Part shown: positions 13,811 to 22,868 of the stretch, one piece after another
How positions within the stretch are numbered: position 1 is the stretch's first letter
Layout: each line of letters begins with the position of its first letter
From: Onchidella celtica
Taxonomy: Eukaryota; Mollusca; Gastropoda; Systellommatophora; Onchidiidae
Length of the DNA stretch: 64,000 nucleotides
Direction of reading: 5' to 3'
Assembly (NCBI GenBank): GCA_963931925.1
Contig: OZ007567.1
Coordinates: 79,761,686 to 79,825,685, forward strand
Position numbers and translations under genes: made by a program
Notes under the pieces: generated by a model
Seen by the model: the letters and a program-made list of their open reading frames with translations, nothing else
Database searches by the model: none
What the model was told of the DNA's origin: nothing

Positions 13811-14655
13811 GTTGAGTTGAGGTTTGGTTACATTGGATCAGGGCGATCAGGCTTCACTGCTGTCCCCCATTACGTGTATCTTTCAGCTCGAGACAACGAG
13901 CTGTAAAATATTGTAATATGTGTCTTCTAGAGTATGGCCGTGCTCCATCATTATGTTTCAGGAAGTAGTCTGCAGTAGTAAAACATCCATCTTACTACAC
14001 TAATAAAGTGCGTGTTGTAGTAATCTGTGTTGTGTAAGGTACACAGTGCTTGCTATAGCACAATAGCGAACATAGTAGTAGGCTGGGCGACCTGTGGCGT
14101 TAAGAAAAATGAACACCTTTTGTCATACGACTTGTCTTAATGGGGCCAATGAAAACCTCACATTAAGGTAATTTTGGCACACTCGAAAAACCTATCTTAC
14201 GTTCAATTTTGGCATTCGCGAAAATGTGCTTCTAATTTGGAACATAATAACATTCTATTCTAATTTTTGCAACTCACGCTGGTCTTTCTATACCTGAGAG
14301 GTTTGTGAGTAGACTGGAACTATGGATAGACAGGAAAAAGAGGAAGGACAGAATGAAGGAACAAAACAAGATTTCAGTACAGAAAACAAAGTCATTGTAA
14401 TTATGTACGTGTATGTAAAAATAGATAGAAGAAGACAGAAAAGAAAGAAATGAAATTAAGGAAAAAGCAAGATTGTAATAATAATATAGAAAAATAGATA
14501 TTGTACTATAATGGAGTGAGGGGGTTAACATTTAAGCACTAAGAACTTCATGACTAAGGGACAGCAAATTAATGAAATTTTGTTTTCTGTCTCAATGTTT
14601 GATGTTAAATTACGTGGGCACAACCAATTGGGACAAAATTTAGTCTTTATTATTA
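13811..14655. other. Intron, nothing recognised
   Basis: Intronic DNA between exon 1 and exon 2, A+T-rich after 14330. No repeat could be matched elsewhere except weakly, and no exon is supported. Confidence 0.4.
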
Positions 14656-14659
14656 ATTA

Positions 14660-15472
14660 TTTATAAATCGAAAAGTATGATCGGAAATTTTCGTTCTTAG
14701 TCAGTCTTTACACATTGCTGGTCGAAAAATCAAGGAATTGTGGTGTAACACTGAGTCAACGTCTCTGCATCGAAATCCAAATTTCCTTATTACCGTGGCA
14801 TGTGTCTAGATATATACAGATTGGTTTGGTGCAAAAGAATTTGCAAGATATGTACATATGATTTTGGTGGAAAGAATGTGCTATACATGTGCAGATGGTT
14901 TTGGTGCAAAGAATTTGCAAGATATGTACAGATGGTTTTGGTGCAAAGAATTTGCAAGATATGTACAGATGGTTTGGTGCAAAGAATGTGCAAGATAATT
15001 ATGTACATATGGTTTTGGGGAAAAGAATTTGCAAGATATCTACATATGGTTTTGGTGCAAAGAATTTGCAAGATATGTACAGATGGTTTGGTGCAAAGAA
15101 TGTGCAAGATAATTATGTACATATGGTTTTGGGGAAAAGCATTTGCAAGATATCTACAGATGGCTTTGGTGCAAAGAATTTGCCAGATTTTGCACAGATG
15201 ATTTTGGTGCAAAGAATATGCAAGATAATTATGTACAGATGGTTTCGGTGGAAAGAATTTGCAATATAATAGTACGGATGGGTTTCACAAGATATAATAA
15301 TATACAGATGGATTTGGTACAAAGGATTTGCAAGGTACAGTTGGGTTTAGCAAGATATATGCAGGCGGGTTTAGTGCAAAGAGTTTGCCAGATTTTTGTC
15401 GCCGGGGTTGGCTAGTCAGTGTAATTATTCGGCTGTATGGTCAGCCTGAAGAGAGAGAGAGAGAGAGAAAAG
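14660..15472 (+). mobile_element. Minisatellite-bearing interspersed element, copy 1
   Basis: A left flank (about 14665-14805) is followed by a 37-bp tandem array, then a right flank at about 15385-15430 and a short (GA)n run. The left flank, the last repeat unit and the right flank all recur in inverted orientation at 21485-21720, where only one unit is present. A fixed left module, a variable tandem core, a fixed right module and a terminal microsatellite recall the pearl/mini-Helentron elements described from bivalves. That assignment is inference, since no Helitron end signals were identified. Confidence 0.6.
14810..15400 (+). repeat. 37-bp minisatellite, about 15 units
   Basis: The unit is GATGGTTTTGGTGCAAAG followed by AATTTGCAAGATATGTACA. 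Some units gain an AATT insertion (AAGATAATTATGTACA) and alternate with normal units around 14980-15240. This points to a higher-order repeat of four units (about 150 bp), repeated twice. All six frames give repetitive translations, which are by-products of the array. Confidence 0.93.
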
Positions 15473-16560
15473 AAGAAAAGCTAGACTGGTCTCTGTAGTC
15501 CTAAAGAAGCATGCACGCTGTCGCTCACCTAATATTACTGGGACACAAATCAAACACTGATTTCAACAGCTTGATGGAAACATGAGATTGTCAGGCCCTG
15601 TGTAAGGATTCTCCCCAGTACACGCGGAAAACAGTCATCAGGGTAGCGCGTTTATGAAGAAACCATAGGGTGGAGCAGGGCACACGAGTGGTTTCTCTGG
15701 GTGACACCCCGGCCACGGGAAACTGTAGCACACGAGTTACGTGCTCATTGATTTTCTCCCAAATTGTCAGTGTAAGGCGAACCGGAATGGAAACCCGTCG
15801 GCGAAAGAGTTAAAATAATGACAAAGAAAATGGTTGTGGAGCAATTAGACCTTTTTATACACGCTTTCCGTCCCCTATTAAAAAGAAAATGTAGTTTGGG
15901 GTCCTGTGGACTTCCAAATCCCTATTTAGTGGTGTCTCCTGTTTTTCACCTCTAGCGTGGTCTCTGTAATTCCGCCACTCTATTCTCTCCCTCCCCCCCC
16001 CCCCCTTCCCAACGTCGTTTTGATTTGTAGGTGATCGATGGGGCTGAAATAATGGGATTTTTACCGGGAGTAACTCGGAGCATGTGGGGTGGGGTTGATT
16101 GGAGGTTTGGGAGGAGGACAAATGCATTTACAGTGAACTAAAATCATTCACATCTATAACCTTTTTGAAAACGTCACGAATCCCATATTTGTTTACATGT
16201 ATATCATCAAAGCATTATGAAGTGTTCCTGATATCAAATATTCGTTCGTTTGTTTTGTTTTTCAACTTGTTTTAGTGGTGATATTGAGAGAAAGGTGGAG
16301 TAAACATCGGTGATCGTGACAGATCTTGAAATTCAGAATTATCTAAGTGTTTTTCACTGAAGTTCAGTGCCACTGGTTCATTTTATGATGGTTTTTATTA
16401 TCATTATGATGATCATTAATAACGATAACATCAACAACATACTAATGATATAACAATAATATAATAATATAATAATAATATAACACATCTTTTCAATTAA
16501 GGGACTTCAATGACACCTGTTACTGCCTATTGTCGTATATTTTAGTACGTTTTTTGTATT
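15473..16560. other. Intron, nothing recognised
   Basis: No exon or repeat family recognised. A C run lies at 15986-16006. The last 180 bases are rich in ATT/ATA repeats (16385-16485), which border the 5' end of the LINE and may be its microsatellite-like target. Confidence 0.4.
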
Positions 16561-16572
16561 GGTAAAGTTAAT

Positions 16573-17298
16573 GTGAGTGGTAGAATGACCGTTTACCGCG
16601 TAGAGTTTGTGTTAGGGGACCCCAGACACAGGATACCGGGACAGATCAAGTCGTCATTTTCCGTCTGTCGACTTGCGCGCGTATCATCGATGTCAACAAT
16701 GCAACAATTCTCACCACACCCCTTCATGATTAAATTAAGAAGATTAGTACCCAAGAGTCGCTGCTCCGAGGGTCCTGCTGTTGCAGTCTTTCCGGGAAAC
16801 CAACTTCAGCTTGAATACTGGTACTGCTTCGGTGGGTCCTTCGTACAAGGTGCATGCGAACGAGTGGTACTAGCAGATGATCACCGTCTCGCCTATGACG
16901 ATTCCGCAGCCTCCGGGCTCCGGATAAGTCAGATCCCAGGTCTGGAGAGACCCGGGGAGAATTTCTTCTCGACCACCACGTGGTAGCAGCGGGGCAGCCC
17001 AAGCTGGGGGCTGGCTAACGGGGACGGGCTGACGGCTGACCTTCCCGAAGCCGTTAAACACTGGGAGCTTTCCGTTGCTGTGGGCAGATGGGGGCAAATT
17101 GCCTAGCAGAACGCAGTGGTGGCAGTCTCCGATTGAGGGCCGGGGACTGACCAGATCGATCCTTCGAAAAGTCGTGCAGCAAGCAATACGTGACAACGAC
17201 CTAAACAAGACAATGACCGCACGCTGGCGGGTGAGAAAGAGAGATTCTGATCACGACGTGATACGAATCAGTCGGTTCAGGCTGTCACCAGCCTCCAT
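16573..17298 (+). other. LINE 5' region, no recognisable gag
   Basis: This 726-bp stretch shares the LINE's composition. It holds open frames of 137 codons (16573-16986) and 89 codons (17075-17344). Neither shows CCHC zinc knuckles, coiled coil or RRM-like sequence, so neither can be called a gag-like ORF1. It is probably a 5' UTR, or the remains of an ORF1 after 5' truncation. Confidence 0.45.
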
Positions 17299-20200
17299 TT
17301 GTCTGAAAGGGGTCCAAGCAGCAGCAAATTCCCACTTTACGTGATGGTACAATATGGCAAAAAGAAACGTGGGGCTGAGAAACCCAAACATATTTTCCGT
17401 AGGGAGGATGGCAGTTGCCAGGTCCCCCTACGTAAGTATGCTACTGGTGACCTGTGTCCGAATGCGAGTGTGAATGAGTGTGTGAAAACTAACAAGGGGA
17501 CCCTAGCGGCGAGGGATCCCCCTGCGACACTTAACATGTTGCAGCTCAACGCCTGCAGCCTTCGCCCGAAGGTCCTGGAGCTAACTAAGCTCCTCAAGTC
17601 AAAACACATACATGTAGCTCTACTTCAAGAGACTCTACTGAATGGGAGAGGTGCGCACGTCACAGGGTATACCATATACACCTGCTCGTGTACCAAATGC
17701 CGAGGCATTGCCACACTGGTTCGCAATGACATTACGGCTGTGAGGCAGCACGCCCCGATGAGCAACGGTGAAACTGATACCCTCACCCTTACAGTATGGA
17801 AGGACGGCGTGTCCTTCACCATCACGAATGTCTATAATCCCCCTAAGGTCCCCTGCGCCCTAGGGTTGACAGAGGCTACCTTGAATAATACAATCATAGG
17901 AGGAGACTTCAACGCACGAAGCCCTGAAATGGGGTACGCCCCAGAATCGACGAACATCGCAGGAAGAAATGTCGAAGATCTCCTCCTAAGTTCGAACCTG
18001 GTCCGGATACAATCAGCCGACTCCGCGCCTACTTGCCTGCATCGAGCAAACGGCGCGGAGAGCCGGCCCGACATTACGCTTCTATCTGCTGACCTCGTTA
18101 CCAGACACAGCTACGCAGTCCTCGAGGACGTAGGTAGCGACCACCTTCCCCTCCTCGTACAAATCCAGACTAAAACAGCTAAGAAGAAGGAGAAGCGTTT
18201 AAACTGGAATTATAAACGAGGCAGATGGGAAGAGTTCAGAGAGACTTTAGGTTTAACTCTGAACGAGGTGGACCCCAACCAGGGTTCTATTGATGAAGCT
18301 AACGCTGTACTGACTACGGCCGTGCTCGCAGCTGCTAAGCGGAGTATTCCGCGAGGACTGCAGCCCCTAAATCGCTTGCCCTGGTCAAAGGAACTTGAAC
18401 AGGCGGTCCGACAGCGTAAGAGGGCGAGAAGAAAAGCAAAAACGAGCACGGCGGCCAGAATCGAATATAACAGATTGACCGCCAAAGTCAAGCTGTTGTC
18501 TAGAAATACCAAAAGGGCAAAGTGGTTAAACCTGTGCGAGTCTCTGAACGTGGACCCGAGTGGTGGCCGAGCGTGGACCGTGCTGAATCGCCTTAATCGG
18601 GGGCAAAGAGTGAAGAATGTCGCTCCGATACGGGCAAACGGGACGCTCGCGGTGACAGACCATAAGCGTGCCATCATGCTTAACCGACACTTTGCCAGTA
18701 CAAATAAGAGTGGCAAAGCTACGAATACGGACAAGGGGCTCCGTAAGGTCAGGCGTCAGCTCGAACAATCGCAGGTAGACAGCGATTACGAGGGCCTTAA
18801 CAGTGAGTTCACCCTAGAGGAACTGGAGAGAGCACTTGGCAAGTGTAAAAATCGTAAAGCGCCAGGCCCGGACAAAATCTCTAACGAGATGTTGCTCCAG
18901 ATGGGCCCCACGGCAAAGAAATGGCCCCTAGCCTTAATAAATAGAACGTGGCACGAGAGAAAACTCCCTATTGACTGGAAAAAGGCCGTGGTGACAGCTA
19001 TCCCGAAAGCAGGCAAAGATGGTACCGAACCATCACATTACAGGCCAATTTCCCTGACCTCTTGCATCTGCAAAGTAGGGGAGAGGATGGTTAACTACCG
19101 GCTGACCTGGTATCTAGAAGAGCGCGGTCTTCTAGACAGACACCAGGCGGGCTTTCGTAGTGGCAGGCAGACGATGGACCAGCTTATCCGATTGACCCAA
19201 GCGGTCAATAATGGTTTCCATAGGCGGGAACATACGATCGCCGTATTCGTCGATCTCAGACAAGCGTACGATAAGGTGTGTAAAGGTGGGCTACTCATTA
19301 AATTACTCAAGGCGGAGGTCAAAGGAAATCTGTACGGATGGGTCAAAGATTTCTTGCACAATCGAACAGTCCGCACCAGAGTGAACGGACAGACCTCAAG
19401 CCAACTCACCATGGAGAATGGCCTGCCGCAAGGCTCAGCGTTAAGCTGCACGCTCTTTGCAGCTTACACCAGCGACCTTACACAACACCTGAGATGCGAA
19501 AAAGCGATGTATGCCGATGATATGGTAATCTGGAGGACAGGAAAGCATGTCCAATGGCTACATCGAGACCTTAACCGGGACCTTGCGACGCTTGCCTGCT
19601 ACTGCCGATTGTGGAAGATGGAGATAAACGTCGATAAGGCCGTTTATCAACTCTTCACCAACGGCAAACACGCCCAGAAAGCCACCATCAATCTTAAGAT
19701 CAATGGCCAGACACTCAAAAGGGAAAGCGCACCACGGTATCTGGGAGTTGAACTTGACAGCAGGCTCAACTTGCAGACGCACGTCAGCAAGCTCGAGTCT
19801 GAGGCTAGGAGGCGATTGACACTGTTAAAAATGCTCGCCAGTACCAACTGGGGTGCCACTGGGAAGGTTCTCAGACAGCTATATCTAGCCTACGTCCGAG
19901 CAGGACTAGAATATAGCCTACCACTGCAACCAATGGCCAGCGACCGAACGCTGTCGGCACTGGACCGAGTTCAGAACAGCGCCTTGGGACTCATAACAGG
20001 CTGCCTCAAAACCACTCCTACGAATGCTCTCGAAATCATGACCAATGTGGAACCACTGGCAACCAGAAGGGAAGGAAGCGTACTACAGCAGTACGAGAGG
20101 TTAAAAAGGCTCGAGCCGGACTACCCGGCGCGGGAGGCGATCGAAATCGACCCGCCACCGAAAATACTTCAGAAGAAGTCGTTCCTGGGCGAGGCCAAAC

Positions 20201-20328
20201 GGCTAACTGAGGAGTATGGGCTAGAACAGGACAGAATGCCCCTTCGGTTATGGACGAAAGAGCCACCTCACGCCTCCCTGAAACCCCCAGTGGTAAAAAA
20301 CCACGCTTCTAGACACAAACATGACTAA
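17299..20328 (+). CDS. LINE endonuclease-reverse transcriptase
   Basis: This 1009-residue polyprotein would nick target DNA and copy the element RNA at the nick (target-primed reverse transcription). Residues 77-290 form an APE-type endonuclease: Asn84 in LQLNACS, Glu111 in LLQET, GGDFNARSP at 201-209 (Asp203, Asn205), Asp258, and Ser280-Asp281-His282 near its end. The reverse transcriptase follows, with KAPGPDKISNE, HYRPISL, the catalytic Asp652 in VFVDLRQAYD, NGLPQGS, and YADD at 738-741. The start at 17299 is the first Met of the frame but may not be the real one, because the endonuclease begins only near residue 77. The frame ends in TAA at 20326-20328, inside the next ORF. No RNase H is present in this frame. 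Confidence 0.93.
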   Translation: MSERGPSSSKFPLYVMVQYGKKKRGAEKPKHIFRREDGSCQVPLRKYATGDLCPNASVNECVKTNKGTLAARDPPATLNMLQLNACSLRPKVLELTKLLKSKHIHVALLQETLLNGRGAHVTGYTIYTCSCTKCRGIATLVRNDITAVRQHAPMSNGETDTLTLTVWKDGVSFTITNVYNPPKVPCALGLTEATLNNTIIGGDFNARSPEMGYAPESTNIAGRNVEDLLLSSNLVRIQSADSAPTCLHRANGAESRPDITLLSADLVTRHSYAVLEDVGSDHLPLLVQIQTKTAKKKEKRLNWNYKRGRWEEFRETLGLTLNEVDPNQGSIDEANAVLTTAVLAAAKRSIPRGLQPLNRLPWSKELEQAVRQRKRARRKAKTSTAARIEYNRLTAKVKLLSRNTKRAKWLNLCESLNVDPSGGRAWTVLNRLNRGQRVKNVAPIRANGTLAVTDHKRAIMLNRHFASTNKSGKATNTDKGLRKVRRQLEQSQVDSDYEGLNSEFTLEELERALGKCKNRKAPGPDKISNEMLLQMGPTAKKWPLALINRTWHERKLPIDWKKAVVTAIPKAGKDGTEPSHYRPISLTSCICKVGERMVNYRLTWYLEERGLLDRHQAGFRSGRQTMDQLIRLTQAVNNGFHRREHTIAVFVDLRQAYDKVCKGGLLIKLLKAEVKGNLYGWVKDFLHNRTVRTRVNGQTSSQLTMENGLPQGSALSCTLFAAYTSDLTQHLRCEKAMYADDMVIWRTGKHVQWLHRDLNRDLATLACYCRLWKMEINVDKAVYQLFTNGKHAQKATINLKINGQTLKRESAPRYLGVELDSRLNLQTHVSKLESEARRRLTLLKMLASTNWGATGKVLRQLYLAYVRAGLEYSLPLQPMASDRTLSALDRVQNSALGLITGCLKTTPTNALEIMTNVEPLATRREGSVLQQYERLKRLEPDYPAREAIEIDPPPKILQKKSFLGEAKRLTEEYGLEQDRMPLRLWTKEPPHASLKPPVVKNHASRHKHD

Positions 20329-21274
20329 GGAGGTCAATCCCACGATTCTGAAAACGGCAGCTGGCGAAACTATTGACTCGTACCCAGCACACATGATTAA
20401 GGCTTATACTGACGGCTCGGCAGTACAGGCGACTACGAATGCGGGGTACGGAGCAATAATATACTACTCTGACGGCACCGACACCGATAAGATCTATGGC
20501 CCAAGCGGGGCGAATGGCTCCAACTTCGACGCTGAGGCGACAGCGATTTGGTGGACACTGACTACGGTTTTCAACGGCTTTGAAAACGGAACAGTATCGC
20601 CAGAAGATATTGTTGTGTTCTCAGACTCAAGGGCCACACTGATGGCCGTCCAATCGCTCAACCATAAGCTCGAGGCACATGGCGCAGATAAAATCAGACA
20701 TATCTGCCACCAGATCATAAGTGGATACGGTGTCGAGGTCCACCTCCAGTGGATCCCCGCGCACATAGGAATCCGGGGCAACGAGGTTGCAGATAGCCTA
20801 GCGAAACAGGGGACCAGAGGCGAACAGCCAAAGCACCCCACGTCTTACCCAGCAGCCCGAGCCAAAATCCGCGCACACGGACGCAGGAAATGGCTAGATC
20901 AATGGGCAAACTCGGATAAAGGACGTAGGGTGTATCATAACCAAACCAAACCAGACATCAAAGACCCGATATTGACACTAGAGCCTAAATACGCGACAGT
21001 CATACAGCGTATGAGGACGGGACATGTCCAGTTGAACGCAAATCTAAATCGTTTCAACCCACTCCGTGAGCCAGTATGCCGGCACTGCGGGTCCCCGCAG
21101 GAGACAGTCGAGCACACCCTGGCGGAGTGCCAAGGACTAAAACATCTCAGATCCCGCTACCTCCCAGATACCCCGACAGTCTCCAACTGCCTTTATGGGG
21201 CCGTAACACAACTAAAGAGTACTGCCATATTCGCCATCGCCGTCACGAGTGAAAACTCGATCGGCCAGGGATGA
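20321..21274 (+). CDS. LINE RNase H with C-terminal zinc-knuckle-like motif
   Basis: This 317-residue ORF carries a type-I RNase H, which would remove the RNA strand from the RNA-DNA hybrid during element copying. All four catalytic acids are visible: Asp31 in AYTDGSA, Glu72 in FDAEATA, Asp102 in VVFSDSRA and Asp158 in GNEVADSLAK. Residues 258-276 (VCRHCGSPQETVEHTLAEC) give C-x2-C-x8-H-x4-C, a motif common at the C-terminus of I-group LINE proteins. In most relatives RNase H is fused to the reverse transcriptase. Here its ATG overlaps the upstream stop (ATGACTAA) in a different frame. It could be translated by termination-reinitiation or a frameshift, or the split could be a single mutation in a formerly fused ORF. 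Confidence 0.92.
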   Translation: MTKEVNPTILKTAAGETIDSYPAHMIKAYTDGSAVQATTNAGYGAIIYYSDGTDTDKIYGPSGANGSNFDAEATAIWWTLTTVFNGFENGTVSPEDIVVFSDSRATLMAVQSLNHKLEAHGADKIRHICHQIISGYGVEVHLQWIPAHIGIRGNEVADSLAKQGTRGEQPKHPTSYPAARAKIRAHGRRKWLDQWANSDKGRRVYHNQTKPDIKDPILTLEPKYATVIQRMRTGHVQLNANLNRFNPLREPVCRHCGSPQETVEHTLAECQGLKHLRSRYLPDTPTVSNCLYGAVTQLKSTAIFAIAVTSENSIGQG

Positions 21275-21485
21275 GCAATAGTACCACAGAGTAGTACTTT
21301 GAGTAGTACTTACCTTGTTTACGCGTACACAAGTTGTGGACATATATAGTGAAAGAAGGAATGGTCCGTCTCTGCATTCTTTGACTCGGGTGGGACTGAG
21401 CGCTTGGAAAATGTTATTTATACCTATTGTTATTATCATTATCAGTATCATCACTATTATTATTATCATTATTATTATTATACCT
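21275..21485 (+). other. LINE 3' UTR and simple-repeat tail
   Basis: Contains two direct copies of GAGTAGTACTT (21290-21313) next to AGTACCAC, able to form a short hairpin, then a stretch matching window positions 1-43. It ends in interrupted ATT/ATC repeats (about 21420-21482), a common tail type for I-group LINEs. The hairpin may be a recognition site for the reverse transcriptase, which is inference only. Confidence 0.6.
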
Positions 21486-21720
21486 ACTAGTCGACCCCAA
21501 CAAATAAATCTGGCAAATTCTTTGCACCAAACCCATCTGGATATATTTAAATACAAATCACAGTAATAAATGAATTTGAATTCGATAATAAACTTATTGT
21601 GACACCACAATTCCTTTTGCCGATTACACCGATGTGATAACGTTGAATTTTGATTAACAATGTGTAAAGATGGGCGCCTAACGAAATTTCCGGTCATACT
21701 TTTCGATTTTACCATGTGTC
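21485..21720 (-). mobile_element. Minisatellite-bearing element, copy 2 (one unit, inverted)
   Basis: On the minus strand this reads as the 14660-15430 element with nearly all of the array missing. It has ATCGAAAAGTATGA, TTTACACATTG and GGAATTGTGGTGT in the left module, one GGTTTGGTGCAAAGAATTTG unit, and then the right module ending near GACTAGT. The copy ends exactly where the LINE tail ends, so the LINE may have inserted into or beside it. Confidence 0.6.
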
Positions 21721-22431
21721 TCGTTTTGTTTTTCGCTGCCGAACAAAATCATAAATAATTTAATACCTGAAGATTGATTTTGTTTTCCAGAATGGATGTG
21801 TCCACTTGCTTATATGTTCACCCTCCAGTTTCACTGTGGTATGAGGGTAATTTTGATCACACTCCAGCATGGGGTTTATTTAGAACAACTAGATGAACTT
21901 CCCGCATTATCCGGGATAAACCTGTGAACCCGACGTTCCAGCTCTCTTCCTCTCGTTTAAGCCTAGAAAGCTTCCCATATTCTACAGTCTTACTACAGAT
22001 TTCATGCGCACCAAAGCACCGCGCACTCAATACTAGTAGGGAAATTGCACAGACCGAATTGAACGCGTATTAATACATCGTTTCCGGTGCGGTGGGCTTA
22101 CTACACGGAGCCAAAACAAAGATCATTGTGTTTTACATTTTTACAACTTTTATTTAAAAGACACGAAACTTGAATCAACACAATAGGCCGATACAAAAGC
22201 GAATGGGCTGCATTAGTTGACACTTTGAAAAATTAACTTTAGAATTGTTAGAACTGTCATGCAGGCTGTAGCGTGGAGCATTAAAAAAAAAAAAGGTCAA
22301 AATTGCACCACAATGAATTACTCCCGCCATTACTTTTTTTGTATAATAAGATATTGGCGTTGCAGAGAAATGACTGACCGTTTATTTTTTCTCAAGCATA
22401 ACATTGTTTTTTTTTAAATATTTACTTCCAG
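21721..22431. other. Intron up to exon 2 acceptor
   Basis: No gene recognised. TGCTTATATGTTCACCCT at 21809-21826 resembles 13665-13685, so part of this may belong to repeat family B. The last 20 bases form the exon 2 acceptor (a T-rich tract ending TTACTTCCAG). Confidence 0.45.
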
Positions 22432-22515
22432 TGTCAGTATACCACAGGGTCTTCAGTTTGTACAAAATCTGACCAAAATCCTGAAGCTTCCACCTGGACT
22501 GCTCGAGTTCGTGGA
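22432..22515 (+). CDS. Host gene internal exon 2, product unknown
   Basis: An 84-bp exon between acceptor TTTACTTCCAG and donor GTAAGTAG. Its first base completes the Asp codon begun by exon 1, and it ends after two bases of a codon. It reads VSIPQGLQFVQNLTKILKLP then PGLLEFV, with the final Glu completed by exon 3. The alternating hydrophobic pattern suggests an amphipathic helix in a folded domain. The intron before it is about 10 kb and holds the LINE. The donor is the first unit of a tandem repeat described below. The family was not recognised. Confidence 0.75.
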
Positions 22516-22834
22516 GTAAGTAGAGATTTGTGTTGTGGGGGTTATTGTAGTTGTTGTTGTTTGAGTAAATAGAGATTTGTGTTGCTGAAGGGGGGGGGGG
22601 TGATTCTGGGTGTTGTTGTTGTTGTTGTTGTTGTTTGAGTAAATAGAGATTTGTGTTGCTGATGTGGGGGTGGGGGGGGGGGGTGATTCTGGGTGTTGTT
22701 GTTGTTGTTGTTGTTTGAGTAAATAGAGATTTGTGTTGCTGATGTGGGGGGGGGGGGTGATTCTGGGTGTTGTTGTTGTTGTTTGAGTAAATAGAGATTT
22801 GTGTTGCTGATGTGGGGGGGGGGGTGATTCTGGG

Positions 22835-22865
<31 letters not shown>

Positions 22866-22868
22866 GAT
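22512..22868 (+). repeat. 55-80-bp minisatellite grown from the exon 2 donor flank
   Basis: About five direct units of GAGTAAATAGAGATTTGTGT, TGCTGATG, a G run of 9-12, TGATTCTGGGTG and (TTG)n. The first unit spans the real splice donor (GAgtaagtagagatttgtg), and every later unit carries the decoy GAGTAAATAG. The G runs and (GTT)n parts differ in length between units. The reverse-strand frame reads Gln/Pro/His-rich low complexity and is not a gene. Confidence 0.9.

Larger units (their letters stand above)
16570..21485 (+). mobile_element. Apparently intact I-group LINE with split RNase H ORF
   Basis: A G+C-richer block of about 4.9 kb inside A+T-rich intron, in the same direction as the host gene. 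In order it holds: a 5' region with no recognised gag; an AP endonuclease plus reverse transcriptase ORF; an RNase H ORF overlapping it by 8 bases; and a short 3' UTR ending in ATT/ATC-type simple repeats. RNase H places it with the I superfamily (I, Nimb, LOA and relatives) rather than CR1, Jockey or RTE. No internal stop breaks either main ORF and all catalytic residues are present, so it looks young. No target duplication was found, and the 5' end is placed only by the change in base composition. Confidence 0.9.

Noticed and set aside
14790-15415. Open frames of 90-140 codons on both strands
   Set aside because: They are translations of the 37-bp minisatellite; a 37-bp unit cycles through all frames, so the openness is a by-product.
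14660-15430. CRISPR-like array of 37-bp repeats
   Set aside because: Units are directly adjacent with no unique spacers, the setting is a eukaryotic intron, and the array belongs to an interspersed element.
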